59,156 nucleotides of DNA, taken from Melioribacter sp. Lineage in GTDB: Bacteria > Bacteroidota > Ignavibacteria > Ignavibacteriales > Melioribacteraceae. Both the position numbers and the translations under genes were made by a program. This document shows, in pieces, positions 8,436-17,972 of the stretch (the stretch's first letter is position 1; each line of letters starts with the position of its first letter). Below the pieces are notes generated by a model. That model did not search any database and was not told the DNA's origin. It was given only the letters and a program-made list of their open reading frames with translations. The stretch covers positions 1 through 59,156 of the forward strand of contig JAHEZQ010000018.1 in NCBI GenBank assembly GCA_023250955.1, given 5' to 3'.

Positions 8436-9368
8436 ATGAATATTGATCTAAATATTATACAAGCTATTGGAAATACATCTTTAGTACAACTGCGTAATGT
8501 TGTTCCTCCGGGTTGTGCGCAAATTTTTGTAAAACTTGAATGGGAAAATCCAACCGGCAGTATGAAGGACCGTACGGCACTGGCTATGATTTCAAAAGCA
8601 GAAGAATTCCGCAGATTGAAACCTGGTGATACTATTATTGAGTACACGGGCGGCAGTACGGGAATATCACTAGCGTTGATTTGTGTTGCGAAAGGTTACC
8701 GCATTCATATAATTACTTCCGACGCTTTTAGTAAAGACAAACTTAATCAGATGGCGGCTTATGGTGCCGAACTTACTTTGATACCGAGTGAAGGCGGACT
8801 TACTACAAAGAAATTGATTTTAGATATGATTGAAGCCGCAAGAGAATTTAGTAAGCAGCCTCACACATACTGGACAAATCAACTTAGCAATCTTGATAGT
8901 ATTGCTGGTTACTATCCACTGGCTGAAGAAATCTTGAACCAAATGAACGGAGCGGTTGATGTTTTTATTCAAAGTGTTGGTACTGCAGCTTCGTTAAGAG
9001 GTGTTGCAACTGTCTTGAAGAGCTGCAATCCAAAAATTAAAGTGATAGCTGTTGAACCGGGTGAATCACCGGTATTATCCGGCGGACAGCCGGGACCTCA
9101 TAAAATTGAGGGAGTTGGAATTGGTTATACTCCGCCGCTTTGGGAACCAAGTCTTGTTGATGAAATTATTGCTGTTAAAACAGAAGACGCAAAAGAAATG
9201 GCAAGACGTTTAGCACGCGAGGAAGGACTTTTTGCGGGCACATCGTCAGGTGCAAATGTAGTTGCGGCAATTAAAGTAGCAGAGCGGTTTGGTCCGGATG
9301 CAAAAATTGTTACGTTGATGGTGGATTCCGGTCTAAAATATCTTAGTACCGATGTCTACAAAAAATAG
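8436..9368 (+). CDS. PLP-dependent cysteine synthase family protein
   Basis: A fold-type II PLP enzyme of 310 residues. The PLP lysine is Lys44 in NPTGSMKDR. The TGGSTGIS loop (residues 71-78) binds the amino-acid substrate, and GTSSGAN near the C-terminus binds the PLP phosphate. Cysteine synthases make cysteine from O-acetylserine and sulfide, but this family also includes cystathionine beta-synthases and related enzymes, so the substrate is not certain. It stands in the accessory segment, bracketed by repeat copies A and B. The next gene follows 19 nt after its stop. Confidence 0.85.
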   Translation: MNIDLNIIQAIGNTSLVQLRNVVPPGCAQIFVKLEWENPTGSMKDRTALAMISKAEEFRRLKPGDTIIEYTGGSTGISLALICVAKGYRIHIITSDAFSKDKLNQMAAYGAELTLIPSEGGLTTKKLILDMIEAAREFSKQPHTYWTNQLSNLDSIAGYYPLAEEILNQMNGAVDVFIQSVGTAASLRGVATVLKSCNPKIKVIAVEPGESPVLSGGQPGPHKIEGVGIGYTPPLWEPSLVDEIIAVKTEDAKEMARRLAREEGLFAGTSSGANVVAAIKVAERFGPDAKIVTLMVDSGLKYLSTDVYKK

Positions 9369-9387
9369 AATGTACTGCGGAGGATTT

Positions 9388-10026
9388 ATGAAAAAAACTA
9401 TATTAATTTATTTTCTTACTTCATTATTAATATTAGCACAACAAGAAGCAGTAACTAAAGATGGGAAAAAGGTATTACTATATAATAATGGAACTTGGCA
9501 ATATGCTGCTGAAATCGTAACAAATAAGAATTCGAATATCAGTATTCCGGAAAAGCGTAATTTTAATCACCCGATTTTTTCTGAAGTTTCTAATTCACCA
9601 TTTCAATTTGTAACCAAATACGATAATCTAAAAGATAATACAACAGTTTCACTCAATTTAAAATTGAGTCAAATGGGTGAAGATTTAACCATTGGCTCTT
9701 TCTTTTCTTATAGCGGGAAGAATTTAATCACTCCGACAAATGTATCTCTACGATTTGTTGCAAGATCAGATGATTGGAAATATTTACGCAACGCTGAACT
9801 TGTTTTTTTTGTGGATGGTAGAAGAATTGAGCTTGGAGAAATGAAACGCAGTTTTAGCATCGGAATTGGGTATGTGCTTGAGTCCTTATCATTAACTATA
9901 CCGCTAAATACTTTTTTGGAAATTTTTAATGGGAAAGCAATAGAAGTAAAATTGTTTACAACTACATTTAAATTAACTGAAGAACAGTTGGAAGCATTCC
10001 GCGATTATGCGAGTAGAATGCAATAA
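9388..10026 (+). CDS. Secreted protein of unknown function (DUF3157-like N-terminus)
   Basis: A 212-residue exported protein. ATG 9388 is chosen because GGAGG (9379-9383) stands 4 nt upstream and the N-terminus MKKTILIYFLTSLLILAQQ is a signal peptide. An earlier ATG (9352) overlaps the preceding gene and would bury that signal. After cleavage comes TKDGKKVLLYNNGTWQYA, a short motif common in secreted Bacteroidota proteins. The remaining about 150 residues look beta-rich. It has no catalytic motif I recognise. Confidence 0.75.
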   Translation: MKKTILIYFLTSLLILAQQEAVTKDGKKVLLYNNGTWQYAAEIVTNKNSNISIPEKRNFNHPIFSEVSNSPFQFVTKYDNLKDNTTVSLNLKLSQMGEDLTIGSFFSYSGKNLITPTNVSLRFVARSDDWKYLRNAELVFFVDGRRIELGEMKRSFSIGIGYVLESLSLTIPLNTFLEIFNGKAIEVKLFTTTFKLTEEQLEAFRDYASRMQ

Positions 10027-10030
10027 CACT

Positions 10031-10205
10031 CTGAGCTGTTAGCCATCAACTTTTTAGCTAAGAACTTGTTGCTGAACGCTGATAGCTGATTGCCGAAGCC
10101 ATAAATTTTCCTTTTGTATAATTCTTGTTTTTTATAAGTTGTAAACAGAATACGGGGTACGGAAATTGGGGACCAAACAATTACTTCTTTTCTTCCAAGC
10201 ACTCA
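10031..10205. repeat. Dispersed intergenic repeat, copy B
   Basis: This is the longest copy together with D. The first part aligns with copy A. The second part aligns with D through ATAAATTTTCCTTTTG, TATAAGTTGTAAACAGAATA and GGGG, then AATTGGGGACCAAACA against AATGGGGAATCAAGCA, and on to TACTTCTTTTCTTC. It occupies most of the 280 nt between the secreted protein and the toxin gene. The rest of that gap (10206-10306) holds nothing recognisable. Confidence 0.72.
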
Positions 10206-10306
10206 CTCAATTTGTATTTCACAGATTTATTCAGCTGTCATGGTTACGCTTTCTCCGAAAGAGGAAAATGTTTTTGTATGTGGTTAACTAATTAGTTATC
10301 TTAATT

Positions 10307-10657
10307 ATGAAAAGAAAAATAATATTCTACAGTAATTACTTTTTAGATTTCTACTCTAAGCAAGATTCTAAAACAAAAGAAAAAATTGATTTTGTCCTTG
10401 ATCTTATTAGAAATGTTGAGAGAGTTCCAATTAAATTCTTAAAGTATTTAGAAGGAACAGATGGTTTATATGAAGTAAGAGTTTTAACTAATAAAAAAAG
10501 TATTAGGATATTCAGTTTTTTTGACGAAGGAAATTTGATAATTCTAATTAATTGTTTTACTAAAAAGAAATATAAAACACCAAAGAATGAGTTAGAAATA
10601 GGGATAAGATTAAAAGAAGAATATTTTTCAGAAAAACTGGAAAGGAAAAGTAAATGA
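10307..10657 (+). CDS. RelE/HigB-type (Gp49-like) toxin
   Basis: A basic 116-residue protein resembling the phage-derived Gp49-like/HigB branch of the RelE superfamily. The core LEGTDGLYEVRVLTNKKSIR, then an FFDEGNLIILINCFTKKK strand, followed by a TP...E helix, is typical. Such toxins are ribosome-dependent mRNA interferases. The toxin precedes the antitoxin, as in HigBA systems, and the two genes overlap by ATGA. It lies between repeat copies B and C, in a setting typical of mobile accessory genes. Confidence 0.85.
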   Translation: MKRKIIFYSNYFLDFYSKQDSKTKEKIDFVLDLIRNVERVPIKFLKYLEGTDGLYEVRVLTNKKSIRIFSFFDEGNLIILINCFTKKKYKTPKNELEIGIRLKEEYFSEKLERKSK

Positions 10658-10944
10658 AGAAAATAACCACTTTTGAAAAACACTTGAATAAACAATACGG
10701 TGAAAAAGGAACTAATCGCAGAGATAAATTTGAGGCTGATTCAATTGCTTTTCGTTTGGGAGAAATGTTAAAAGAAGAAAGAACGAAAGCAAAGTTAACT
10801 CAAGAACAACTAGCAGACAAAACCGGAACCAAGAAAAGCTACATTTCTAGAATAGAAGCCGGCAAAAGCGATATACAAATCTCTACTTTTTATAGAATTA
10901 TAAAACTTGGACTAAGTAAAAGATTAAAAATTTCTATAACCTAA
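10654..10944 (+). CDS. Xre-family HTH antitoxin
   Basis: A 96-residue DNA-binding antitoxin. The helix-turn-helix spans about residues 43-90, with LTQEQLADKTGTKKSYISRI as the recognition unit. It overlaps the toxin by 4 nt (ATGA), which couples their translation. Antitoxins of this type bind and neutralise the toxin and repress their own promoter. No clear palindrome is seen in 10206-10306. Confidence 0.88.
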   Translation: MKKITTFEKHLNKQYGEKGTNRRDKFEADSIAFRLGEMLKEERTKAKLTQEQLADKTGTKKSYISRIEAGKSDIQISTFYRIIKLGLSKRLKISIT

Positions 10945-11039
10945 TTCTTCCTTTTCAGTCATTGTGCGACCGTTACAGCAAATGAAATAAATTTCTTCTT
11001 CTCTTCGCCAATTTAATTACTATTAAAAAAGGTGAGATT

Positions 11040-11429
11040 ATGAAAAATTTAATTTTGTCGTCAGTATTTATTTTTATCTGTTCTTTGTTATTCATTAATT
11101 GTAATAATTCGAATTCAATTGAAGGCAAATCAAATCAATGGCTTAAGGGCAAGACAATCTCCGCAAAGGTTACTTATGAGAAATATGGTTTTGTCGTTCT
11201 ATTACATAACGAAACTGTGAAAGACTTTAATCTTGAAAATGTTCATTTTACTTTTATTGACAAAAGTAATAATAAAAAATCTATACATCCTTTTGCTTCG
11301 AGTGGTGCTTGGTTACAACCAGATAAATACTTTGAATTTCCGCGTTACGGAAATGGCCAAGAGACTTTAGTTAACGTTTCTATTTTGCAAAATGACAAAA
11401 CTATAGAAACATTTTCGGTTACATTTTAG
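11040..11429 (+). CDS. Putative lipoprotein, unknown function
   Basis: A 129-residue protein starting with a hydrophobic signal (MKNLILSSVFIFICSLLFINC), in which Cys21 may be lipidated. The -1 residue is Asn, unusual for the classical lipobox. An AGGTGAG ribosome site precedes ATG 11040. The mature part is likely an all-beta domain of immunoglobulin-like type, judging by alternating hydrophobic strands. I recognise no family. It lies between the toxin-antitoxin pair and repeat copy C. Confidence 0.65.
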   Translation: MKNLILSSVFIFICSLLFINCNNSNSIEGKSNQWLKGKTISAKVTYEKYGFVVLLHNETVKDFNLENVHFTFIDKSNNKKSIHPFASSGAWLQPDKYFEFPRYGNGQETLVNVSILQNDKTIETFSVTF

Positions 11430-11495
11430 CTTTCTAAATTATTCTTGGAATAAATTATTTCTTCTACTGTTTCAGTACGATAGTGACAACGGGTA

Positions 11496-11600
11496 ATTGT
11501 TGCAATTAACTTTAAATTAAAATCTTTTAGCTGAGTGCCGATCGCTATAAATTTTTCTTTTGAATAGTTGTTTTTTTAGTGATAGGTAATAATAAATTTT
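11496..11600. repeat. Dispersed intergenic repeat, copy C
   Basis: The shortest copy. TTGCAATTAACTTTAAATTA matches copy A over GCAATTAACTTT. GCTGAGTGCCGATCGCTATA is a compact version of the A segment, and TTTTTCTTTTGAATAGTTG matches D. It lies just upstream of the HabA-like gene. Confidence 0.62.
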
Positions 11601-11625
11601 CATAACACAGAAAGGAAACAATAAG

Positions 11626-12072
11626 ATGAGCATAGATTCTCAATTACAACATAGTCGTAAACTAATACGATATGGAATTTGGTTGTTTTTATTAGGATTG
11701 ATTACCGGCTTTTTAATCCCAGCAATGCAAAATCCACGGATGGGATTATCGAGCCATCTCGAAGGTACAATGAACGGAATGCTATTAATTATTTTCGGGA
11801 TAATATGGCCAAAATTAAATCTATCAAATAAACTGCTCAGTTTAGGATATGCACTTTCACTATTTGGTACATTTACAAACTGGGGGACAACACTTTTAGC
11901 GGGGATATGGGGAGCTGGAGCAGAAATGATGCCTTTTGCAGGAGGAAATTTTAAGGGCGCAGTTTGGCAAGAAGTTATTATCAAATTTGGATTAATTTCT
12001 TTGTCATTATCAATGCTTGTTGTTTGTGGATTATTACTTTGGGGTTTGAGAGGAAAAGCTACTGATAGCTGA
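11626..12072 (+). CDS. HabA-like hydroxylaminobenzene mutase family membrane protein
   Basis: A 148-residue protein with about four membrane spans. The segment NPRMGLSSHLEGTMNGM (residues 36-52) is the hallmark I associate with hydroxylaminobenzene mutase HabA, which converts hydroxylaminobenzene to aminophenol. Homologues in environmental genomes are often annotated as membrane proteins or hydrogenases, so the substrate here is uncertain. AAAGGAAA upstream of ATG 11626 is the ribosome site. The last three codons and the stop appear to be supplied by repeat copy D (GATAGCTGACAG), suggesting the repeat sets the gene's end. Confidence 0.72.
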   Translation: MSIDSQLQHSRKLIRYGIWLFLLGLITGFLIPAMQNPRMGLSSHLEGTMNGMLLIIFGIIWPKLNLSNKLLSLGYALSLFGTFTNWGTTLLAGIWGAGAEMMPFAGGNFKGAVWQEVIIKFGLISLSLSMLVVCGLLLWGLRGKATDS

Positions 12073-12228
12073 CAGTTCGCCTCGCATTCGCGAGAGCTAA
12101 GCGGGCCGATTGCTGACAGCAATAGATTTTCCTTTTTGAATAGCTTATGTTTTTTTATATGTTGTAAACAGAATAAGGGGATTTCCATAATGGGGAATCA
12201 AGCAGTAACTTCTTTTCTTCTAAACACA
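12060..12228. repeat. Dispersed intergenic repeat, copy D
   Basis: Begins inside the last codons of the HabA-like gene and extends about 170 nt. It aligns with copy B from TTTTCCTTTT through TTGTAAACAGAATA and on to TTCTTTTCTTC. Unlike the other copies it contains a GC-rich hairpin, CTCGC-ATTC-GCGAG at 12081-12094. The remainder of the gap up to 12365 is AT-rich with nothing recognisable. Confidence 0.7.
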
Positions 12229-12365
12229 AATTATACTTCGCAAGAATTAATATAGATTAGATTTTATTTGCTTAAACATATTAGTTCAAAATTTATTTAC
12301 ACTCGTTATAGTATTGAAATGCTTTTTTAACAAAATAATCATGTGAAATAAATTGAGGCTACAAA

Positions 12366-13163
12366 GTGATATCAAAATCAATATTTGACTATATCTTTCT
12401 TGGGACTATTATACGTTTTCTGCAAGATGCAACAATTGAGAGTCCAGTTATTACTGAGGGCGGTATATTAGTTAATCTTAGATGGTTTTTTGCTAGTCTA
12501 GATTCTCTTAATCTACATGTAACAAAGAGAGCCGCTATGGAATTAGAGACATTTAAGAATGAGCTTGAAAAAAAATCTGATATATATTTAAAAAATGGTG
12601 GTGTCGCATCTATATTTAAACTTACTCAAGATGAAGCAAAACAAATTTCAAAATTAGTAACAGATCTCAGAAATACATTTGAAGCTGAGACACAAGGAAT
12701 ATTTGCTTATGTAACAACAGATAAAAGATATGACGTTAAAAAACTTTCAGAAAATATCTCTTCACTTTTAGCTCCCTCAACTTTTAATTCATTACCCGAG
12801 ATATCACAATATGATTTTGCGGAGGCTGGTAAATGCATTGTATATGAACGTCCGACAGCAGCATCTTTTCATATTCTAAGAGCTACTGAAGCAGTATTGA
12901 AATTGTATTATAAAAATTTTTTTAGGGTTAGTATCATTAATAAAACTTGGGGTCAATTAACGAATGATTTAACAAACAAGAATCATGGGAAGATACCAAA
13001 CAAGATAATTGTCAATCATCTCGATAATATTAGATCATCTTTCAGAAATCCAACACAGCATCCAGAAAAAATCTATGATATAAATGAGTGTCAAGATTTA
13101 TTGGGAGTATGTATTGATGTAGTGAATAGAATGATTAAAGAAATAAATAAGAAAACAACATAA
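12366..13163 (+). CDS. Unknown protein with HEPN-like C-terminus
   Basis: A 265-residue soluble protein of no family I can name. It starts at GTG 12366 with GAGG at 12355-12358. The C-terminal third is helical and contains RNPTQH (Arg227 to His232), an Rx4H pattern as in HEPN RNases. A long helix follows, holding the segment NECQDLL. HEPN domains are common in toxins and defence proteins, and the neighbourhood (toxin-antitoxin pair, repeats) agrees, but there is no partner nucleotidyltransferase. Presence of the gene is firm; the HEPN reading is tentative. Confidence 0.65.
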   Translation: MISKSIFDYIFLGTIIRFLQDATIESPVITEGGILVNLRWFFASLDSLNLHVTKRAAMELETFKNELEKKSDIYLKNGGVASIFKLTQDEAKQISKLVTDLRNTFEAETQGIFAYVTTDKRYDVKKLSENISSLLAPSTFNSLPEISQYDFAEAGKCIVYERPTAASFHILRATEAVLKLYYKNFFRVSIINKTWGQLTNDLTNKNHGKIPNKIIVNHLDNIRSSFRNPTQHPEKIYDINECQDLLGVCIDVVNRMIKEINKKTT

Positions 13164-13314
13164 ATCTCATTTCAGTACGTCCGTTTCTTCGATGCTTATT
13201 AAAAAAGTAAATATTTCTTAACTTTAATTTTCCACCTCCCAATTTTCATCTTTTACTTATATTTGAAAACAAAAATTTTACTTTTTACTAATCAAATTAA
13301 TAAGAGAATCATTT

Positions 13315-16194
13315 ATGAATAATTTTGAGTTTTATGATAAGTTCGTTGACCGCCACGTTGGTCCAAATGAAGAAGAAATTTCTAAAATGTTATCCACAAT
13401 TGGTGTCTCATCACTTGATGAGTTAATTGATAAAACCGTTCCATCATCAATAAGACTAAAAGAAAAATTACAACTCGATCCTCCGCAATCCGAATTTGAA
13501 TTTATGAATCATCTAAAACAAATTGCCGGCAAGAACAAAGTATTTAAGAATTACATCGGACTAGGATATTATCCAACCATTACCCCCGGAGTTATAAAAA
13601 GAAATATTTTAGAAAACCCGGGTTGGTACACACAATACACTCCATACCAGGCAGAAATTTCTCAAGGCAGACTTGAAGCACTGTTAAATTTTCAAACGAT
13701 GATAGTTGATTTGACTGCAATGCCGATTGCAAACGCTTCTTTGCTTGATGAAGCAACCGCCGCAGCTGAAGCAATGACGATGTTCTACTCGCTCCGCAAA
13801 ACTGCAAAGAAGAACGCAAATGTATTCTGGGTATCGGAAGAAGTTTTTCCTCAAACTATTGATGTTCTTAAAACACGATGCGAACCGTTAGGAATTAAAT
13901 TGAGAATTGGTAATCATAAAAACTTAGAACTCACTGAAGATATTTATGGAATCCTTGTTCAATATCCGTCTGCAGACGGCGAAGTTTATGATTACTCGGA
14001 TTTATTCAAACAAGCAGAAGCAAAATCAATTCTGAAAGCAGTTGCAGCAGACATTTTATCACTTGCATTGTTAACTCCGCCTGGAGAATTCGGCGCTGAT
14101 GTTGTGTTAGGATCAACACAACGTTTCGGTGTACCGATGGGATTCGGCGGACCGCACGCCGCATATTTTGCAACTAAAGATGAATTCAAAAGGCAAATTC
14201 CCGGAAGAATAATCGGCGTTTCAGTAGATGTAAAAGGAAGACGCGCATTAAGAATGGCTCTTCAAACGCGCGAACAGCACATCAAACGTGAAAACGCTAC
14301 AAGCAACATTTGCACTGCGCAGGTTCTTCTTGCAATCATGGCGGGAATGTATGCGGTTTATCATGGACCGAAAGGAATAAAAGCAATTGCAGAGCGGATT
14401 AATAATTTGACTTCACTTTTGGAACAGTCTTTTAAAAATATTGGAATCAAACAAACGAATAAAAATTATTTTGATACTTTAAAAATTGAATTGAGTTCAT
14501 CAAATGAGGTAGAAAAAGTAAAATCAGAAGCGTTAAAGAATGAAATCAATTTGAGATACATTTCTGAAAAAGAGATTGGCATTTCTCTTTCCGAACAGAC
14601 TACTGTTAATGATGTGAATCAGATTGTAAAAATATTTTCTACTGCACTTAACATAAAAATAAATATTGTTGTTACTCAAATCATAAATCATAATTCACTT
14701 AATCGTAAATCTAATTACTTAACTCATCCGGTTTTCAATTCATACTATTCCGAAACAGAAATGCTTCGCTACATAAAAGGATTGGAGAAGAAAGATCTTT
14801 CACTTACTACTTCAATGATTCCTCTCGGTTCATGTACTATGAAATTAAATGCATCAACTGAAATGTTTGGAATCGGTTGGTCTGAATTTGCAGATCTTCA
14901 TCCGTTTGCTCCATTAAATCAAGCGGAAGGATATTTGCAGATATTCAAAGAATTAGAAAATGATTTAGCTAAGATGACGGGATTCAATTCTGTTTCTCTT
15001 CAGCCGAATTCCGGTGCGGCGGGCGAGTATGCCGGATTAATGGTAATACGCGCTTATCATAAATCTCGCGGAGATAATCAACGTAATGTTGTGCTGATCC
15101 CTTCTTCTGCACATGGAACGAATCCCGCAAGTGCAGTTATGGCGGGAAGTAAAGTTGTAGTTGTTAAATGCGATGATCATGGAAATATCGATATGCCGGA
15201 TTTAAAAGCAAAAGCAGAGCAATTCAAAGAAAATCTTTCTGCTTTGATGGTAACATATCCGTCAACTCACGGAGTATTTGAAGAAGCAATAGTTGAAGCG
15301 TGCAAAATTATTCATCAAAACGGCGGATTGGTTTACATGGACGGCGCAAACTTAAATGCACAGCTCGGTTTAACAAGTCCGGGATTTATCGGCGCTGATG
15401 TCTGCCATCTTAATCTTCATAAAACATTTTCAATTCCTCATGGCGGAGGCGGTCCGGGAGTTGGACCAATTGCAGTTGCAAAACATTTATCGCCATTTCT
15501 TCCGGGACATCATTTTGCAAAAGTTGGCGGAGAGAAATCTATAACTGCAGTTGCTGCAGCGCCATGGGGAAGTGCAAGTATTCTTGTTATCTCTTATGCA
15601 TACATAAAAATGATGGGTGCGGAAGGATTAACTCACGCAACTAAAGCAGCAATTCTTAATGCAAATTATATTTCAGCAAGATTGAACAAATATTATCCGG
15701 TGCTCTATACAGGTAGTAATGGATTTGTTGCTCATGAACTGATTTTAGATTGTCATCAATTTAAGACATCATCTGGTGTTGAAGTTGAAGATATTTCAAA
15801 AAGATTAATGGATTACGGATTTCACGCACCAACTGTTTCGTTTCCTGTACATGGAACGCTTATGATCGAACCAACGGAAAGTGAATCTTTGTATGAACTT
15901 AATCGTTTCTGTGATGTAATGATTTCTATTAGAAAAGAAATTGAAGATGTTGAGAAAGGAATTATGGGTAAAGAAGATAATCCGTTGAAGAATTCTCCGC
16001 ATACAGTTGAGGATGTAGTAAACGATGTTTGGAAACATTCTTATGCGCGAGAGCAAGCAGCATTTCCAAATGACCAGGTTAAACTAAATAAATTCTGGCC
16101 GACTGTCGGAAGAGTGAATAATGCATACGGAGATAGAAATTTAGTTTGCAGTTGCATTCCAATTAGTGAATATGCAGAGGAAAAAGTAAAATGA
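13315..16194 (+). CDS. gcvP: Glycine dehydrogenase (decarboxylating), P-protein
   Basis: The P-protein of the glycine cleavage system decarboxylates glycine with PLP and passes the aminomethyl group to lipoyl GcvH. At 959 residues it is the fused single-chain form, with both halves (GcvPA-like 1-450, GcvPB-like 465-959). The PLP lysine is Lys703 in [28 protein letters not shown] (residues 506-517) and the [10 protein letters not shown] loop are also intact. No gcvT or gcvH lies adjacent and no glycine riboswitch is seen upstream. The next gene overlaps by ATGA. Confidence 0.97.
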   Translation: MNNFEFYDKFVDRHVGPNEEEISKMLSTIGVSSLDELIDKTVPSSIRLKEKLQLDPPQSEFEFMNHLKQIAGKNKVFKNYIGLGYYPTITPGVIKRNILENPGWYTQYTPYQAEISQGRLEALLNFQTMIVDLTAMPIANASLLDEATAAAEAMTMFYSLRKTAKKNANVFWVSEEVFPQTIDVLKTRCEPLGIKLRIGNHKNLELTEDIYGILVQYPSADGEVYDYSDLFKQAEAKSILKAVAADILSLALLTPPGEFGADVVLGSTQRFGVPMGFGGPHAAYFATKDEFKRQIPGRIIGVSVDVKGRRALRMALQTREQHIKRENATSNICTAQVLLAIMAGMYAVYHGPKGIKAIAERINNLTSLLEQSFKNIGIKQTNKNYFDTLKIELSSSNEVEKVKSEALKNEINLRYISEKEIGISLSEQTTVNDVNQIVKIFSTALNIKINIVVTQIINHNSLNRKSNYLTHPVFNSYYSETEMLRYIKGLEKKDLSLTTSMIPLGSCTMKLNASTEMFGIGWSEFADLHPFAPLNQAEGYLQIFKELENDLAKMTGFNSVSLQPNSGAAGEYAGLMVIRAYHKSRGDNQRNVVLIPSSAHGTNPASAVMAGSKVVVVKCDDHGNIDMPDLKAKAEQFKENLSALMVTYPSTHGVFEEAIVEACKIIHQNGGLVYMDGANLNAQLGLTSPGFIGADVCHLNLHKTFSIPHGGGGPGVGPIAVAKHLSPFLPGHHFAKVGGEKSITAVAAAPWGSASILVISYAYIKMMGAEGLTHATKAAILNANYISARLNKYYPVLYTGSNGFVAHELILDCHQFKTSSGVEVEDISKRLMDYGFHAPTVSFPVHGTLMIEPTESESLYELNRFCDVMISIRKEIEDVEKGIMGKEDNPLKNSPHTVEDVVNDVWKHSYAREQAAFPNDQVKLNKFWPTVGRVNNAYGDRNLVCSCIPISEYAEEKVK

Positions 16195-16616
16195 ACGATG
16201 AACAAGAGCTGAAAGAGATTTGCAAAATACTTTCGGAAGCAAAAACTATTGCTGTAGTTGGTCTATCTGATAATCCGGATAGAACGAGCAGACAGATTGC
16301 AGAATATCTTGTTGATAAAGGTTACAAAGTTGTTGGCGTTAATCCATTAATTAAAAAGAGCGGGGAGATTGATGTCTATCCCAATCTCTCCGATGTTCCC
16401 TTTAAGATTGATATTGTTGATGTGTTTAGAAGATCTGAAACTATACCCGAAATCATTCCTGATGTACTTAAAGTGAATCCTAAAACACTTTGGTTACAGG
16501 AAGGTGTTAGGAATGATCTTGCAGTAAAACCGGTTATTGAAAAAGGTATCCACACAATTCAAGATAAATGTATTGCAGTTTATTACAGCTTGTGTAAACC
16601 ATTTCGAAATAATTAA
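16191..16616 (+). CDS. CoA-binding domain protein (YccU-like)
   Basis: A 141-residue Rossmann-type protein of the CoA_binding_2 family. It shows [29 protein letters not shown] and the WLQEGVRND segment. Homologues bind CoA or a related nucleotide, but their physiological role is unknown. The start overlaps the gcvP stop (ATGA), so it is probably co-translated. Confidence 0.9.
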   Translation: MNDEQELKEICKILSEAKTIAVVGLSDNPDRTSRQIAEYLVDKGYKVVGVNPLIKKSGEIDVYPNLSDVPFKIDIVDVFRRSETIPEIIPDVLKVNPKTLWLQEGVRNDLAVKPVIEKGIHTIQDKCIAVYYSLCKPFRNN

Positions 16617-16625
16617 TTCCACTAA

Positions 16626-17972
16626 ATGAAATTTCATTTCCAACCTAAATATATTTATGCCATAATTTATTTTGCATTTTCAATTCCGAATTATTTGTCA
16701 GCAGTTGAAACGGATTCGCTCTCAATCAAAAATGATGAAATTGTAAAAATTGATTCCATCAGAATAGAAGGGAACGAGACAACAAAAGATTTTATTATTC
16801 TGCGTGAATTAACATTTCAAATCGGAGATAGTGTTTCAGGTAAAACATTACGTTTCAACCGCGAACGAGTTTTTAGTCTTCGTCTTTTCAACCAAGTCGA
16901 GTTTAAAATAGAAAAAGCTTCGGATAAAAATGTACTTGTAATACAGTTAACCGAGAGCTGGTATTTATATCCGCTTCCTATGTTTAGGGTACAAGATGGT
17001 GATTTTAAGAAATTAACTTACGGCGTAAATCTGTCCTACAGAAATTTCCGCGGAAGGAACGAATCCTTACACGCAGCAATTGGATTCGGGTATAATCCCT
17101 TTTACTCGCTTAGTTATGAAAATCCGACTATAAGTTATGAAAATGGAATTGGTCTATCGTTTGCCTTTTCGTATGTAAAGAGTTCTAACAAAAGCGAGAA
17201 TGCAAAATCAATTGTTGGAGAAGATTACACAAATAAAATGTATCTCCAAAGTATTTCGCTGAGTAAAATATTTAATCAATTTAATATCGGTTTCTTAACA
17301 GTTGGATTTAATTACATCGAAACTCCATATTCTATACCGGGCATTACAGCATCGGGGAAAAATATAGATAGAGTCCCTTTCGCCGGATTAACTTACATTT
17401 ACGATTCACGCGATCTAAAACAGTTTTCAGAAAATGGTTTATATACTTTCGTATCATTCTATCATAATGGATTTTCGACAAATGATATTAGTTATAATCT
17501 ATTCAGTATTGATTTTAGAGAGTATAGAAAAATAGTTGATGATATTTCCGCTAAGTGGCGTGTAAAGTATAAAACGGCTTTCGGTAATGTTGTACCGTTT
17601 TATGATTATTCTTATTTAGGTTATTCAGATTATATACGCGGCCATCTACATGAAGTTCGTGAAGGAAAAAGTTTTATTTTAACTTCACTTGAGGTGAGCC
17701 ATCCTATTGTAAAGGAGTGGAATCTTCATGTTAAGATTCCTTTCTTACCAGAGAAATTTACCTCAGCAAGAATTGGTATATATTTAACAAGTTTCTTTGA
17801 TACCGGCGATGCTTTTGATAGGAATGATCAATTAGCAATTAAGAATTTTTATTATGGTTATGGCTTTGGAATTACCTTTTTGATATTACCATATAACGCT
17901 GTTAGATTTGAATATGCAATTAATGAGAACGGGAAAGGAGAATTTGTAATTGGGACAGGATTTTCTTTCTGA
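16626..17972 (+). CDS. Omp85/BamA-like outer membrane protein with one POTRA
   Basis: A 448-residue outer-membrane protein. A signal peptide (residues 1-25) is followed by one POTRA domain (about 40-118: VKIDSIRIEGNETTKDFIIL, then FSLRLFNQVEFKI). The rest is an aromatic-rich beta-barrel with alternating strands, ending in phenylalanine (GTGFSF) as outer-membrane proteins do. BamA usually has five POTRAs, so this is a short Omp85 relative of unknown substrate. It overlaps rsmE by 23 nt. Confidence 0.85.
   Translation: MKFHFQPKYIYAIIYFAFSIPNYLSAVETDSLSIKNDEIVKIDSIRIEGNETTKDFIILRELTFQIGDSVSGKTLRFNRERVFSLRLFNQVEFKIEKASDKNVLVIQLTESWYLYPLPMFRVQDGDFKKLTYGVNLSYRNFRGRNESLHAAIGFGYNPFYSLSYENPTISYENGIGLSFAFSYVKSSNKSENAKSIVGEDYTNKMYLQSISLSKIFNQFNIGFLTVGFNYIETPYSIPGITASGKNIDRVPFAGLTYIYDSRDLKQFSENGLYTFVSFYHNGFSTNDISYNLFSIDFREYRKIVDDISAKWRVKYKTAFGNVVPFYDYSYLGYSDYIRGHLHEVREGKSFILTSLEVSHPIVKEWNLHVKIPFLPEKFTSARIGIYLTSFFDTGDAFDRNDQLAIKNFYYGYGFGITFLILPYNAVRFEYAINENGKGEFVIGTGFSF

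Noticed and set aside
10005-10202. 65-codon minus-strand frame over repeat B
   Set aside because: It is only a frame across the repeat and gene tail, without a ribosome site or family. Copy D does not preserve it.
11640-12188. 182-codon open frame on the minus strand
   Set aside because: It is antisense to the HabA-like gene, which has a ribosome site and a clear family motif. The antisense product runs through repeat D and has no recognisable family.
8308-12228. Repeats A-D as integron attC sites
   Set aside because: I looked for GTTRRRY and RYYYAAC core boxes at the repeat ends and did not find convincing matched pairs, and no integrase is in the window. Only the cassette-like layout is kept as a finding.
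13164-13314. Glycine riboswitch upstream of gcvP
   Set aside because: The 151-nt leader lacks the conserved GG-rich aptamer core and is mostly A/T runs.
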